NCBI RefSeq assembly: GCF_041020765.1
Contig: NZ_JBEUEJ010000005.1
DNA from: Kineococcus terrestris
GTDB taxonomy: Bacteria > Actinomycetota > Actinomycetes > Actinomycetales > Kineococcaceae
Direction: 5' to 3' (one strand)
DNA length: 64,000 nucleotides
Part shown: one piece after another, positions 1 to 8,221 of the stretch
Layout of the letters: every line of letters begins with the position of its first letter
Numbering within the stretch: position 1 is the first letter of the stretch
The notes under the pieces: generated by a model
Database searches by the model: none
What the model was told of the DNA's origin: nothing
What the model saw: only the letters and a program-made list of their open reading frames with translations
Position numbers and translations under genes: made by a program

Positions 1-30
1 GGCCCCCCCCCGGGCCGCGGGGCGCGGGGG

Positions 31-2439
31 TTGCCGGATGCCGGCCCCCCCGGGGGGGGGGGGGGGGGGGGGGGGCCGGGCCCCCCCCCCCCCCACCGTC
101 GCGCCGAGCTCGTGGAGCTCGTCGAGTCCCGGCTGCGCGTCGTCTGGGCCGACGCCCTCGCGGTCGCCCCGCAGCTGCTCGAGGACCCCACCGGGATCGC
201 GCTGGCGTGCGTGGGCTCGCTGGCCCGCCGCGACTGCGGCCCCGCCAGCGACGTCGACCTCGTCCTCCTGCACGACGGCCGCCGGCTGCGCCCGGAGGAC
301 GTGGCCGCCGTCGCCGAGCGGGTCTGGTACCCGCTGTGGGACAACGGCCTGCGCCTGGACCACTCGGTGCGCACGGCCCGCGAGTGCCGCGAGGTGGCCG
401 CCGCCGACCTGGCCGTGGCCACCGGGATGCTGGACCTGCGCGTCGTCGCCGGCGACGGCGGGCTGGTGGCCCGCACCCGCGGGCAGGTGCTCGACGACTG
501 GCGGGCCGGCGCGCGCCGCCGCCTGCCGCAGGTGCTGGACTCCCTGGCCGAGCGCGCCGAGCGCTTCGGGGAGCTGGCCTACCTGCTCGAACCCGACCTG
601 AAGGAGGCCCGCGGCGGCCTGCGCGACGCCGTGACGCTGCGCGCCCTGGCCGCCAGCTGGCTCACCGACCGCCCGCACGGGGCCGTCGACGAGGCCCACC
701 GGGTGCTGCTGGACGTGCGCGACGGCCTGCAGGCCTCCTCCGGCCGGCCCAGCGACCGACTGGTCCTGCCCGAGCAGGACGCCGTGGCCGTCGTCTGCGG
801 GTACGCCGACGCCGACCTGCTGCTGGCCGCCGTCGCCCAGGCCGCCCGCACCGTCTCCGCGGCCGTCGACCTGACCACGCGCCGGGCGCGCCAGTCGCTG
901 CCCACCCGCCGCTTCCGCGCCACCGGCCGCCGCCCCCGGCTGCGCTCGCTGGGCCACGGCCTCGTGGAGCACGACGGCGAGGTGGTCCTCGGCGCCGGGG
1001 CCGTCCCGGCCGAGGACCCGGTGCTGCCGCTGCGCGCCGCGGCCACCGCGGTGCGCACGGGGCTGCCGCTGTCGCCCGTGACGCTGGAGCACCTGGTGCG
1101 CGCCTGCCCGCCGCTGCCGGACCCGTGGCCGGCCGCGGCCCGCGAGGCCCTGCTGGAGCTGCTGGCCGCCGGGCCGGCCCAGGTGCCGGTGTGGGAGGCC
1201 CTGGACCTCGTCGGCCTCGTCGAGCGGTGGGTCCCGGAGTGGACCGGCGTGCGCAACCGCCCCCAGCGCAACGCCGTGCACCGCTTCACCGTCGACCGGC
1301 ACCTGGTGGAGACCGCCGCCCTGGCGCGCCCGTTCCTGCGCGACACCCCGCGCCCGGACCTGCTGCTGCTGGCCTCGCTGCTGCACGACATCGGCAAGCT
1401 GCCCGGCGCGCAGGACCACGCCCGCACCGGCGCCCCGCTGGCCGCGGCCGTGTGCCGCCGGATCGGCCTGGAGCCCGTCGACGTCGCCGTCGTCGAGCGG
1501 CTGGTCGCCGAGCACCTGACGCTCGTGGAGCTGGCCACCCGCCGCGATCCCGACGACCCGCAGACGGTCGAGGCGCTCGTGGCGGCCGTCGACGGGCGCG
1601 AGGACGTCCTGGCGGCGCTGCGGGCGCTGACCGAGGCCGACGCCCGCGCCGCGGGCCCGGCCGCCTGGTCGCCCTGGCGAGCCCGCCTGGTCGACGACCT
1701 CGTGGCCCGCGCCCGCGCCAGCCTCGCCGGCAGCGCCGTGCCCGGGCCCGCCCCCTTCAGCGAGGAGGAGGCCGCGCTGGCCGCCGAGGTCGCCGCGGGC
1801 GCCGGGCCGCTCGTGCGGGTGGCCGAGGTCGACGGCTTCCACGTCGTCACCGTCGTCGCGCGCGACCGCACCGGCCTGTTCGCCGACCTGGCCGGGCTGC
1901 TGGCCGGGCACCGCCTCCTGGTGCGCTCGGCGCTCGTGCGGACCCTGGACGGGGTGGCCGTGGACTCCTGGTGGGTGGAGCCGCGCACGGGCGAGGCGCC
2001 CGAGGCGGAGCTGCTGCGCACGGGCCTGGAGCGCATCGCCGCCGGTGACGTCGCCGTCCTGGAGCGCCTGGCGGAGCGCGACGCGCGCACGCCGCGGCCG
2101 GCGGGCGGGGTGCGCGCGCTGGTGGCGCACCCGCGCGTGGTGGTCCTGCCCGGCGCCTCGGAGCGGGCCACCGTGCTGGAGGTGCGCGCCGCCGACCGGC
2201 CCGGGCTGCTGCACGCCCTGGGCCGGGCGCTGGCCGCCGAGGGCATCGACATCCGCTCCGCGCACGTGGCCACCTACGCCGCGCAGGCCGTCGACGTGCT
2301 GTACCTGGCCGACCCGTCGGGGCAGCGGCTGAGCCCGCCGCGGGTGGCGCGCGCCGTCGCGGCGCTCTCGGACGCCGCCGAGGTGCCCGCGCCGGCCCCG
2401 GCCCGCGGGGCGCCGGAGCGGCGGGCCGGGCTCCCGTAG
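31..2439 (+). CDS. glnD: Protein-PII uridylyltransferase / uridylyl-removing enzyme GlnD
   Basis: Adds or removes nucleotidyl groups on the PII signal protein and so couples nitrogen status to ammonium transport and glutamine synthetase control. Domains run in family order: the nucleotidyltransferase signature GSLARR...SDVDL near residues 62-77, an HD phosphohydrolase domain with HDIGK near 452-456, and two C-terminal ACT domains starting near 605 (RDRTGLFADL) and 712 (ADRPGLLHAL). About 800 aa is normal for actinobacterial GlnD. The first ~20 residues (poly-Gly then poly-Pro) come from a suspicious homopolymer tract, so the TTG start at 31 is not trustworthy. The true start may lie upstream of the window or further in. 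The stop codon overlaps the putative ffh promoter. Confidence 0.93.
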   Translation: MPDAGPPGGGGGGGGPGPPPPHRRAELVELVESRLRVVWADALAVAPQLLEDPTGIALACVGSLARRDCGPASDVDLVLLHDGRRLRPEDVAAVAERVWYPLWDNGLRLDHSVRTARECREVAAADLAVATGMLDLRVVAGDGGLVARTRGQVLDDWRAGARRRLPQVLDSLAERAERFGELAYLLEPDLKEARGGLRDAVTLRALAASWLTDRPHGAVDEAHRVLLDVRDGLQASSGRPSDRLVLPEQDAVAVVCGYADADLLLAAVAQAARTVSAAVDLTTRRARQSLPTRRFRATGRRPRLRSLGHGLVEHDGEVVLGAGAVPAEDPVLPLRAAATAVRTGLPLSPVTLEHLVRACPPLPDPWPAAAREALLELLAAGPAQVPVWEALDLVGLVERWVPEWTGVRNRPQRNAVHRFTVDRHLVETAALARPFLRDTPRPDLLLLASLLHDIGKLPGAQDHARTGAPLAAAVCRRIGLEPVDVAVVERLVAEHLTLVELATRRDPDDPQTVEALVAAVDGREDVLAALRALTEADARAAGPAAWSPWRARLVDDLVARARASLAGSAVPGPAPFSEEEAALAAEVAAGAGPLVRVAEVDGFHVVTVVARDRTGLFADLAGLLAGHRLLVRSALVRTLDGVAVDSWWVEPRTGEAPEAELLRTGLERIAAGDVAVLERLAERDARTPRPAGGVRALVAHPRVVVLPGASERATVLEVRAADRPGLLHALGRALAAEGIDIRSAHVATYAAQAVDVLYLADPSGQRLSPPRVARAVAALSDAAEVPAPAPARGAPERRAGLP
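52..94. repeat. G24 / C14 homopolymer tract at glnD 5' end
   Basis: A run of 24 G (52-75), then CCGGG, then 14 C (81-94). It would be read as poly-Gly/poly-Pro at the start of GlnD. Such runs are improbable as conserved protein sequence and are typical of failed high-GC sequencing, so the sequence left of ~95 may be unreliable. Confidence 0.8.
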
Positions 2440-2442
2440 GCT
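2437..2442 (+). promoter_or_regulatory. Putative -10 element, leaderless ffh
   Basis: TAGGCT fits TAnnnT and lies 6 nt before the GTG start of ffh, with no Shine-Dalgarno. Its TAG is also the glnD stop codon. Transcription would begin at or next to the start codon. No clear -35 box is seen. Confidence 0.55.
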
Positions 2443-2448
2443 GAGGGC

Positions 2449-4026
2449 GTGTTCGCCACGCTCTCCGACCGCCTCACCGCGACGTTCAAGAACCTGCGCG
2501 GCAAGGGGCGGCTGTCGCCGGAGGACGTCGACGCGACCGTCCGCGAGATCCGGCGCGCCCTCCTCGACGCCGACGTCGCGCTGCCCGTGGTGCGCCAGTT
2601 CACCGCCACGGTGCGCGAGCGCGCGACGGGCGCGGAGGTCTCCCAGGCGCTGAACCCGGCCCAGCAGGTCGTCAAGATCGTCAACGAGGAGCTCGTGGCG
2701 GTCCTGGGCGGGGAGACCCGCCGGCTGCGGTTCGCCAAGAACCCGCCGACCGTGATCATGCTCGCGGGCCTGCAGGGCGCCGGCAAGACCACCCTGGCCG
2801 GCAAGCTGGGCCGCTGGCTGCACCAGCAGGGCCACCGCCCGCTGCTGGTGGCCTGCGACCTGCAGCGCCCCAACGCCGTCAACCAGCTGCAGATCACCGG
2901 TGAGCGCGCGGGCGTGGACGTCTTCGCCCCCGAGCCCGGCAACGGCGTCGGCGACCCCGTCTCGGTGGCCTGGCGCGGCCTGGAGCACGCGCAGCGCCAG
3001 CACTACGACGTCGTCGTCGTCGACACCGCCGGCCGCACCGGCGTGGACGCCGAGATGATGCAGCAGGCGGTCGACATCCGGGACACCGTCAAGCCCGACG
3101 AGGTCCTCTTCGTCCTCGACGCGATGATCGGCCAGGACGCCGTCGCCACGGCCGAGGCCTTCCGCGACGGCGTCGGCTTCGACGGCGTCGTGCTCACCAA
3201 GCTCGACGGCGACGCCCGCGGCGGCGCCGCGCTGTCGGTGCGCTCGGTCACCGGCCGGCCGGTCATGTTCGCCTCCACCGGCGAGAAGCTCGACGACTTC
3301 GAGCTGTTCCACCCCGACCGGATGGCCTCGCGCATCCTCGACATGGGTGACGTCCTCACCCTCATCGAGCAGGCCGAGCGCGCCTTCGACGCCGAGCAGG
3401 CGCAGGCCATGGCGGCCAAGTTCGCCGCCGACGAGGACTTCACCCTCGACGACTTCCTCCAGCAGCTGGCCGCCGTCCGCAACATGGGCAGCATCAAGAA
3501 GATGCTCGGGATGCTGCCGGGCATGGCGCAGGTGCGCGAGCAGCTCGACGCCTTCGACGAGCGCGAGTTCGACCGCATCGAGGCGATGGTCCGGTCGATG
3601 ACGCCGCTGGAGCGGCGCCAGCCGCGCATCATGAACGGCTCCCGCCGCGCCCGCGTGGCCCGCGGCTGCGGGCAGAGCGTGTCCGCCGTCAACGACATGC
3701 TGGAGCGCTTCGGGCAGGCGCAGAAGATGATGCGCCAGATGCGCAAGGGCCTCGGCGGCGGGATGCCGGGCATCCCGGGCATGCCGGGGGTCCCCGGCGG
3801 GGCCTCGAAGAAGCAGCGGGCGCGCGCGGCCGCGGCCAAGGGCAAGAAGGGCAAGTCGGGCAACCCCGCCAAGCGCGCCGAGCAGGAGCGCGCCGCGGCC
3901 GCCCGCAGCACCACCGCCCCGGGCTCGGCGTTCGGGCTGCCCACCGGCGCCGACGGCCAGCCGCAGGTCGACCCCTCGCAGCTGCAGCTGCCCCCCGGCT
4001 TCGACAAGCTCCTCGGCGGGCGCTGA
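2449..4026 (+). CDS. ffh: Signal recognition particle protein Ffh (SRP54)
   Basis: GTPase that binds signal peptides with 4.5S RNA and delivers ribosomes to FtsY at the membrane. The N domain covers residues ~1-90. The G domain has the P-loop GLQGAGKTT near 107-115 and DTAGRTG near 192. The methionine-rich M domain (~300-435) carries NGSRRARVARG and the MMRQMRKGL segment. The 525 aa length includes a Gly/Pro/Met linker and a basic Ala/Lys-rich tail of roughly 90 residues, as in other actinobacterial Ffh. The GTG start follows a TAGGCT -10 element by 6 nt, suggesting a leaderless message. The next gene begins 4 nt after its stop. Confidence 0.97.
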   Translation: MFATLSDRLTATFKNLRGKGRLSPEDVDATVREIRRALLDADVALPVVRQFTATVRERATGAEVSQALNPAQQVVKIVNEELVAVLGGETRRLRFAKNPPTVIMLAGLQGAGKTTLAGKLGRWLHQQGHRPLLVACDLQRPNAVNQLQITGERAGVDVFAPEPGNGVGDPVSVAWRGLEHAQRQHYDVVVVDTAGRTGVDAEMMQQAVDIRDTVKPDEVLFVLDAMIGQDAVATAEAFRDGVGFDGVVLTKLDGDARGGAALSVRSVTGRPVMFASTGEKLDDFELFHPDRMASRILDMGDVLTLIEQAERAFDAEQAQAMAAKFAADEDFTLDDFLQQLAAVRNMGSIKKMLGMLPGMAQVREQLDAFDEREFDRIEAMVRSMTPLERRQPRIMNGSRRARVARGCGQSVSAVNDMLERFGQAQKMMRQMRKGLGGGMPGIPGMPGVPGGASKKQRARAAAAKGKKGKSGNPAKRAEQERAAAARSTTAPGSAFGLPTGADGQPQVDPSQLQLPPGFDKLLGGR

Positions 4027-4030
4027 GCCG

Positions 4031-5119
4031 GTGCCCGCCGCCGAGGCGCTGCACCTGCCCGGGCCGGTCCTGACCGGCCCGGACGGCGAGCGCCCCGGGG
4101 CGTGGGTCCTCGGCGGGCGGATCACCTTCGAGCGCCCGCGCGCGGCGAGCACCACGACGCTGCCCGGCTGGGTGCTGCCCGGCCTCGTGGACGCGCACTG
4201 CCACGTCGGCATCGGCCCGACCGGCCGGGTCGAGGACGCGGTCAGCGAGGCGCAGGCGCGCACCGACCGCGACGCGGGCGCCCTGCTGCTGCGCGACGCC
4301 GGGTCGGCGTCGGAGACCCGGTGGATCGACGAGCGCGAGGACCTGCCGCGGATCGTGCGCGCCGGCCGGCACCTGGCCCGCACCCGGCGCTACCTGCGCG
4401 GGCTGGCCCACGAGATCGAGCCGGAGGACCTCGTCGAGCACGTGCGCGCCGAGGCCGCGCGCGGGGACGGCTGGGTCAAGCTCGTGGGGGACTGGATCGA
4501 CCGCGAGCGCGGCGACCTGGCCCCCTGCTGGCCGGCCGACGTCCTGCGCGCCGGGGTCGCCGCCGCCCACGAGCTCGGCGCCCGCGTCACCGTCCACCAG
4601 TTCGGCGAGGAGGGCGTGCCCGAGCTCCTCGACGCCGGCGTCGACGGCATCGAGCACGGCACGGGCCTGCGCGACGACGTCCTGCGCGCCGTCGCCGAGC
4701 GCGGGGTCGCCGTCGTGCCCACGCTGGTCAACATCGCCACCTTCCCCGGCATCGCCGAGCGCGGGGAGCCGAAGTTCCCCGCGTACGCGGCGCACATGAG
4801 GGCCCTGCACGAGCGCCGGTACGCCACGGTGGCCGCCCTGCACGCGGCCGGCGGGCGGGTGTTCGCCGGCACCGACGCGGGCAGCGTCCTGCCGCACGGC
4901 CTGGTCGTCGACGAGGTCCACGAGCTGGCCGCCGCGGGGCTGGGCCGCACCGCGGCGCTGGACGCCGCCTGCTGGTCGGCGCGCAGCTGGCTGGGCCACC
5001 CGGGCCTGGAGGAGGGGGCGCCGGCCGACCTCCTCGTCCTGGACGGCGACCCCCGCGCCGACCTCGGGGTGCTGCGCGCGCCGCGCGTGGTCCTGCGCGG
5101 GCGGCTCGTGCGCGGCTGA
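4031..5119 (+). CDS. Metal-dependent amidohydrolase family protein
   Basis: A 362-aa amidohydrolase-superfamily TIM barrel of the imidazolonepropionase-like group. Metal-site motifs are visible: DAHCH near residues 54-58 after strand 1, a His in VTVHQF near 187, IEHG near 211, and the catalytic-type Asp in GTDAG near 280. A small beta-sandwich formed by both termini is usual for the superfamily. The start GTG lies 4 nt after the ffh stop, so the two are probably co-transcribed. This ffh-amidohydrolase-rpsP arrangement recurs in actinobacteria as far as I recall, but the substrate is unknown and cannot be read from the sequence. Confidence 0.85.
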   Translation: MPAAEALHLPGPVLTGPDGERPGAWVLGGRITFERPRAASTTTLPGWVLPGLVDAHCHVGIGPTGRVEDAVSEAQARTDRDAGALLLRDAGSASETRWIDEREDLPRIVRAGRHLARTRRYLRGLAHEIEPEDLVEHVRAEAARGDGWVKLVGDWIDRERGDLAPCWPADVLRAGVAAAHELGARVTVHQFGEEGVPELLDAGVDGIEHGTGLRDDVLRAVAERGVAVVPTLVNIATFPGIAERGEPKFPAYAAHMRALHERRYATVAALHAAGGRVFAGTDAGSVLPHGLVVDEVHELAAAGLGRTAALDAACWSARSWLGHPGLEEGAPADLLVLDGDPRADLGVLRAPRVVLRGRLVRG

Positions 5120-5161
5120 GCGCTGGGCGCGCCGGGCCGGTCCAGCACGGGCGGCGACCTC

Positions 5162-5170
5162 TGGCATGAT
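5162..5170 (+). promoter_or_regulatory. Putative extended -10 promoter of rpsP
   Basis: TGGCATGAT, i.e. an extended -10 (TGn) plus CATGAT, in the gap between the amidohydrolase and rpsP. It would give an untranslated leader of about 120 nt. The same TGGCAnnnT form occurs before rplS and the first lepB. Confidence 0.45.
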
Positions 5171-5299
5171 GGACGGGCACTCGACCGTCCGCGGACCCTC
5201 TCACCGGGGCCGGTCGCGTCCTCAGAGCCCCGCAGCTCGGCGTCCCCACACCGAGCGGTGACCGCTCGTCCAGACCAGAACCGGGAGACACCCCCCACC

Positions 5300-5668
5300 G
5301 TGGCTGTCAAGATCCGCCTGAAGCGGCTCGGCAAGATCCGTTCGCCGTTCTACCGCATCGTCGTCGCCGACTCGCGCAGCAAGCGCGACGGCCGCGCCAT
5401 CGAGGAGATCGGGATCTACAACCCGATGACCGACCCCTCGACCATCGAGGTGGACTCCGCGCGCGCCCAGTACTGGCTCGGCGTCGGCGCGCAGCCGACC
5501 GAGCAGGTCGCCGCGCTGTTCCGCGTGACCGGCGACTGGCAGAAGTTCAAGGGCCTGCCGGGCGCCGAGGGCACCTACCGCCAGCCCAGCCCGGCCACCC
5601 GCCCGGGTTCGGCCGCGGCCGCCCCCGCCGCCCAGGCGCCCGCCGGCGCGAGCTCCTCCGAGAGCTGA
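5300..5668 (+). CDS. rpsP: 30S ribosomal protein S16
   Basis: Small-subunit protein needed for 30S assembly. The N terminus AVKIRLKRLGKIRSPFYRIV and the following ADSRSKRDGRAIEEIG are the family core. The GTG at 5300 is chosen because it precedes AVKIRL directly and sits behind a GGGAGA ribosome-binding site; an in-frame GTG 42 nt upstream only adds unconserved residues. The 122-aa product carries a disordered Pro/Ala/Ser tail of about 35 residues, common in actinobacterial S16. It is followed 4 nt later by the KH-domain gene. Confidence 0.97.
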   Translation: MAVKIRLKRLGKIRSPFYRIVVADSRSKRDGRAIEEIGIYNPMTDPSTIEVDSARAQYWLGVGAQPTEQVAALFRVTGDWQKFKGLPGAEGTYRQPSPATRPGSAAAAPAAQAPAGASSSES

Positions 5669-5672
5669 GCCG

Positions 5673-5912
5673 GTGCTCGCCGACGCGCTCGAGCACCTCG
5701 TCCGCGGCATCGTCGGTCACCCCGACGACGTCCGCGTGACGTCCAAGCCGGGACGGCGCGGGTCGCTGCTCGAGGTGCGCGTGCACCCCGACGACCTGGG
5801 CCGCGTCATCGGCCGCTCGGGGCGCACCGCCAAGGCGCTGCGCACCGTCGTCGGCGCCCTCGCCGGGGGCAAGCCGGTCCGCGTCGACCTCGTCGACGTC
5901 GACCGCCGCTGA
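5673..5912 (+). CDS. KH-domain RNA-binding protein (KhpA/YlqC family)
   Basis: A 79-aa single-KH protein. The nucleic-acid-binding loop is seen as VIGRSGRTAKALR near residues 47-59 (GxxG = GRSG, where GKxG is more usual). Homologues bind RNA with a Jag/KhpB partner and affect cell-wall growth, and they are encoded between rpsP and rimM in many bacteria. The GTG start is 4 nt after the rpsP stop, implying translational coupling. The following intergenic DNA is dominated by an abnormal G/C-homopolymer stretch. Confidence 0.93.
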   Translation: MLADALEHLVRGIVGHPDDVRVTSKPGRRGSLLEVRVHPDDLGRVIGRSGRTAKALRTVVGALAGGKPVRVDLVDVDRR

Positions 5913-5985
5913 CCCCGGCACCCGCACCCCGCGCGCCGGGGGGCCCCCCCGGGGGCCCCGGGCCCCCGGCGGGGGGCCCGCGCCG

Positions 5986-6034
<49 letters not shown>

Positions 6035-6123
6035 CCGCTGCGTCCGGGCCCGTCCGGCCGCTCCCGGCCGCGACCCCGGCAGCACCCGACCAGCAGCACC
6101 CGAGGACAGGGGAGGACCCGCCG

Positions 6124-6678
6124 GTGGAGTACGTCGTGGCCCGCGTCGGCCGCCCGCACGGCGTGCGCGGCGAGGTGACCGTCGAGCTGCGCACCGACGC
6201 CCCCGAGGAGCGCTTCGCCCCGGGCGCCGTCCTGCGCACCGACCCCGCCGCCCGCGGCCCGCTGACCGTGGAGTCCGCGCGCTGGCACAGCGGCACCCTG
6301 CTCGTCGCCTTCGCCGAGGCCGCCGACCGCGCCGCCGTCGAGGAGCTGCGCGACACCCTCTTGCTCGTCGACGTCGACGAGGAGGCCGCCGCGGGCGAGG
6401 ACGACGCCTGGTACCCGCACCAGCTGCGCGGCCTGGCCGCGGTCAGCGCGGCCGGCGTGCCGCTGGGGACGGTGGCCGACCTGCTGACCGGCACCGCGCA
6501 GGACCTGCTCGTGGTCACCGGCACCGACGGCGCCGAGGTCCTCGTGCCCTTCGTCGCCCGCCTCGTGCCCGAGGTCGACGTCGCCGGCGGGCGCGTCGTG
6601 CTCGACCCGCCCGGCGGGCTGTTCCCCCAGCTGCCCGGGGACGCGCCCGACGGCCCCGGCCCGGCGGGGGAGCGCTGA
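6124..6678 (+). CDS. rimM: Ribosome maturation factor RimM
   Basis: Binds S19 and helps 16S rRNA 3'-domain maturation. The N-terminal RimM beta-barrel begins VARVGRPHGVRGEVTVELRT (residues ~4-23). The linker contains DAWYPHQLRGL (~99-109), the usual junction, and is followed by a PRC-barrel ending in ...VDPPGGLFP-type sequence. At 184 aa the length is normal. The GTG start has a good AGGGGAGG site at 6108-6115. It lies directly upstream of trmD with 1 nt between stop and start. Confidence 0.96.
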   Translation: MEYVVARVGRPHGVRGEVTVELRTDAPEERFAPGAVLRTDPAARGPLTVESARWHSGTLLVAFAEAADRAAVEELRDTLLLVDVDEEAAAGEDDAWYPHQLRGLAAVSAAGVPLGTVADLLTGTAQDLLVVTGTDGAEVLVPFVARLVPEVDVAGGRVVLDPPGGLFPQLPGDAPDGPGPAGER

Positions 6679-6679
6679 C

Positions 6680-7501
6680 GTGCGCGTCGACGTCGTCACC
6701 ATCTTCGGCGAGTACCTGCAGCCGCTGTCCCTGTCGCTCATCGGCCGGGCGCGCGAGCAGGGTCTGCTGGACCTGCGCGTGCGGGACCTGCGCGAGCACA
6801 CCCACGACCGCCACCGCACCGTCGACGACACCCCGTACGGCGGTGGCGCCGGGCTGCTGATGAAGCCCGAGCCGTGGGGCGAGGCCCTGGACGCCGTCCT
6901 GGACGACCCGCCGCCCGGCGCCCGCGAGGAGGGCCCCGTCCTGCTCGTGCCCGGCCCGGCCGGGGAGGTCTTCACCCAGCGCACCGCCGTCGAGCTGGCG
7001 GCCGAGCCGTGGCTGGTGTTCGCCTGCGGTCGCTACGAGGGCATCGACGCGCGCGTGGCCGAGCACTACGCCACCCGGGTGCGGGTGCGCGAGGTCTCGC
7101 TGGGCGACTACGTCCTCAACGGCGGGGAGGTCGCCGTCCTCGTCGTCGTCGAGGCCGTCGCCCGCCTGCTGCCCGGCGTGGTCGGCAACGCCGCCAGCCT
7201 CACCGAGGAGAGCCACGCCGCCGAGCACGACGGGCTGCTGGAGCACCCGGCGTACACCAAGCCCGCCAGCTGGCGCGGGCTCGACGTGCCGCCCGTGCTG
7301 GCCGGCGGGCACCACGGGCAGGTCGCCCGCTGGCGCCGCGACCAGGCGCTGCGGCGCACCGCGCGCCGGCGCCCGGACCTGCTGGCGCGGCTGCCGGTGG
7401 AGCGCACCGACCCCGCCGACCGCGCCGTGCTGGCCGAGGAGGGGTGGGCGCCCGGCGACGACGGCCGGTTCCGCCCCACGCCCGCCGCTGTGGCAGACTG
7501 A
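6680..7501 (+). CDS. trmD: tRNA (guanine-37-N1)-methyltransferase TrmD
   Basis: Methylates G37 next to the anticodon with S-adenosylmethionine and so prevents +1 frameshifts. SPOUT/trefoil-knot motifs are present: TPYGGGAGLLMKPEPW near residues 52-67, FACGRYEGIDAR near 115-126, and SLGDYVLNGGE near 141-151. The length of 273 aa includes the C-terminal tRNA-binding domain. The GTG start is immediately after the rimM stop, so the two are translationally coupled. The stop codon overlaps the putative rplS promoter. Confidence 0.97.
   Translation: MRVDVVTIFGEYLQPLSLSLIGRAREQGLLDLRVRDLREHTHDRHRTVDDTPYGGGAGLLMKPEPWGEALDAVLDDPPPGAREEGPVLLVPGPAGEVFTQRTAVELAAEPWLVFACGRYEGIDARVAEHYATRVRVREVSLGDYVLNGGEVAVLVVVEAVARLLPGVVGNAASLTEESHAAEHDGLLEHPAYTKPASWRGLDVPPVLAGGHHGQVARWRRDQALRRTARRRPDLLARLPVERTDPADRAVLAEEGWAPGDDGRFRPTPAAVAD
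7491..7499 (+). promoter_or_regulatory. Putative extended -10 promoter of rplS
   Basis: TGGCAGACT at the end of trmD, an extended -10 of the same form as before rpsP and lepB. It would give rplS a leader of about 155 nt separate from the rimM-trmD message. Confidence 0.4.
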
Positions 7502-7662
7502 TCGGTCGAACCGACGACCCAGCCGTGACGGCGGGTGACCGCTGCCCGCTGGGCGGCGGACGGCGCGCCTGCCGCAGGGGGAGCGCCGCGCCCGCACGCG
7601 CGTCACGGACCACGAACCCGCGCCGGTGTCCTGCGGCGCCTGCAGGGGAGAAGAGCGACACC

Positions 7663-8028
7663 ATGAACGTGCTCGACACCGTCGACGCCACCAGCCTGCG
7701 CACCGACGTCCCGGAGTTCCGGGCCGGTGACACCCTGAAGGTCCACGTGCGCGTCATCGAGGGCAGCCGCTCGCGCGTCCAGGTCTTCCAGGGCGTCGTC
7801 ATCCGCCGCACCGGCGGTGGCGTGCGCGAGAGCTTCACCGTCCGCAAGGTCAGCTTCGGCGTGGGGGTCGAGCGCACCTTCCCGCTGCACACCCCGGTCA
7901 TCGAGAAGGTCGAGGTCGTCACCCGCGGTGACGTCAAGCGCGCGAAGCTGTACTACCTGCGCGACCTGCGCGGCAAGGCCGCCAAGATCAAGGAGCGTCG
8001 CGACTCCGGGACGCCGCGCGGCAACTGA
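7663..8028 (+). CDS. rplS: 50S ribosomal protein L19
   Basis: L19 sits at the 30S-50S interface. The 121-aa sequence is typical: PEFRAGDTLKVHVRVIEG near residues 17-34, RVQVFQGVVIRR, then FPLHTPVIEKVEV and KLYYLRDLRGKAAKIKER at the C terminus. The ATG start at 7663 follows an AGGGGAG site and matches the family N terminus, although the same frame stays open far upstream. A strong hairpin follows the stop codon. Confidence 0.97.
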   Translation: MNVLDTVDATSLRTDVPEFRAGDTLKVHVRVIEGSRSRVQVFQGVVIRRTGGGVRESFTVRKVSFGVGVERTFPLHTPVIEKVEVVTRGDVKRAKLYYLRDLRGKAAKIKERRDSGTPRGN

Positions 8029-8051
8029 CGCAGCGCCCCCGCACCACGCCG

Positions 8052-8082
8052 AGAGCCGGGTCCCCGTCGGGGGCCCGGCTCT
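8052..8082 (+). terminator. Hairpin terminator after rplS
   Basis: A 14-bp stem (8052-8065 with 8069-8082, one T-G pair) closed by a GTC loop, 23 nt after the rplS stop. No U-tract follows, as is common for actinobacterial terminators. Confidence 0.75.
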
Positions 8083-8153
8083 GCGCGTCCCCGGGCCCGG
8101 CGGCGCTCCCGCAGCGGTGGCGGGCGCGCGCCGCCCCCGCCGGTGGCCGGGCG

Positions 8154-8162
8154 TGGCAGACT
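8154..8162 (+). promoter_or_regulatory. Putative extended -10 promoter of first lepB
   Basis: TGGCAGACT, identical to the element before rplS, about 60 nt before the lepB start. Confidence 0.4.
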
Positions 8163-8221
8163 CGGCGGGGCGCCCCGCGCGGGACGCCCGACCGCCGACC
8201 CGCCGCACGCCCGGGAGCCCC

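Noticed and set aside
7817..8221. Upstream extension of the first lepB frame into rplS
   Set aside because: The extra ~135 residues overlap L19 and the terminator, are Arg/Pro-rich and unconserved. The GTG at 8222 precedes a normal signal peptidase N terminus.
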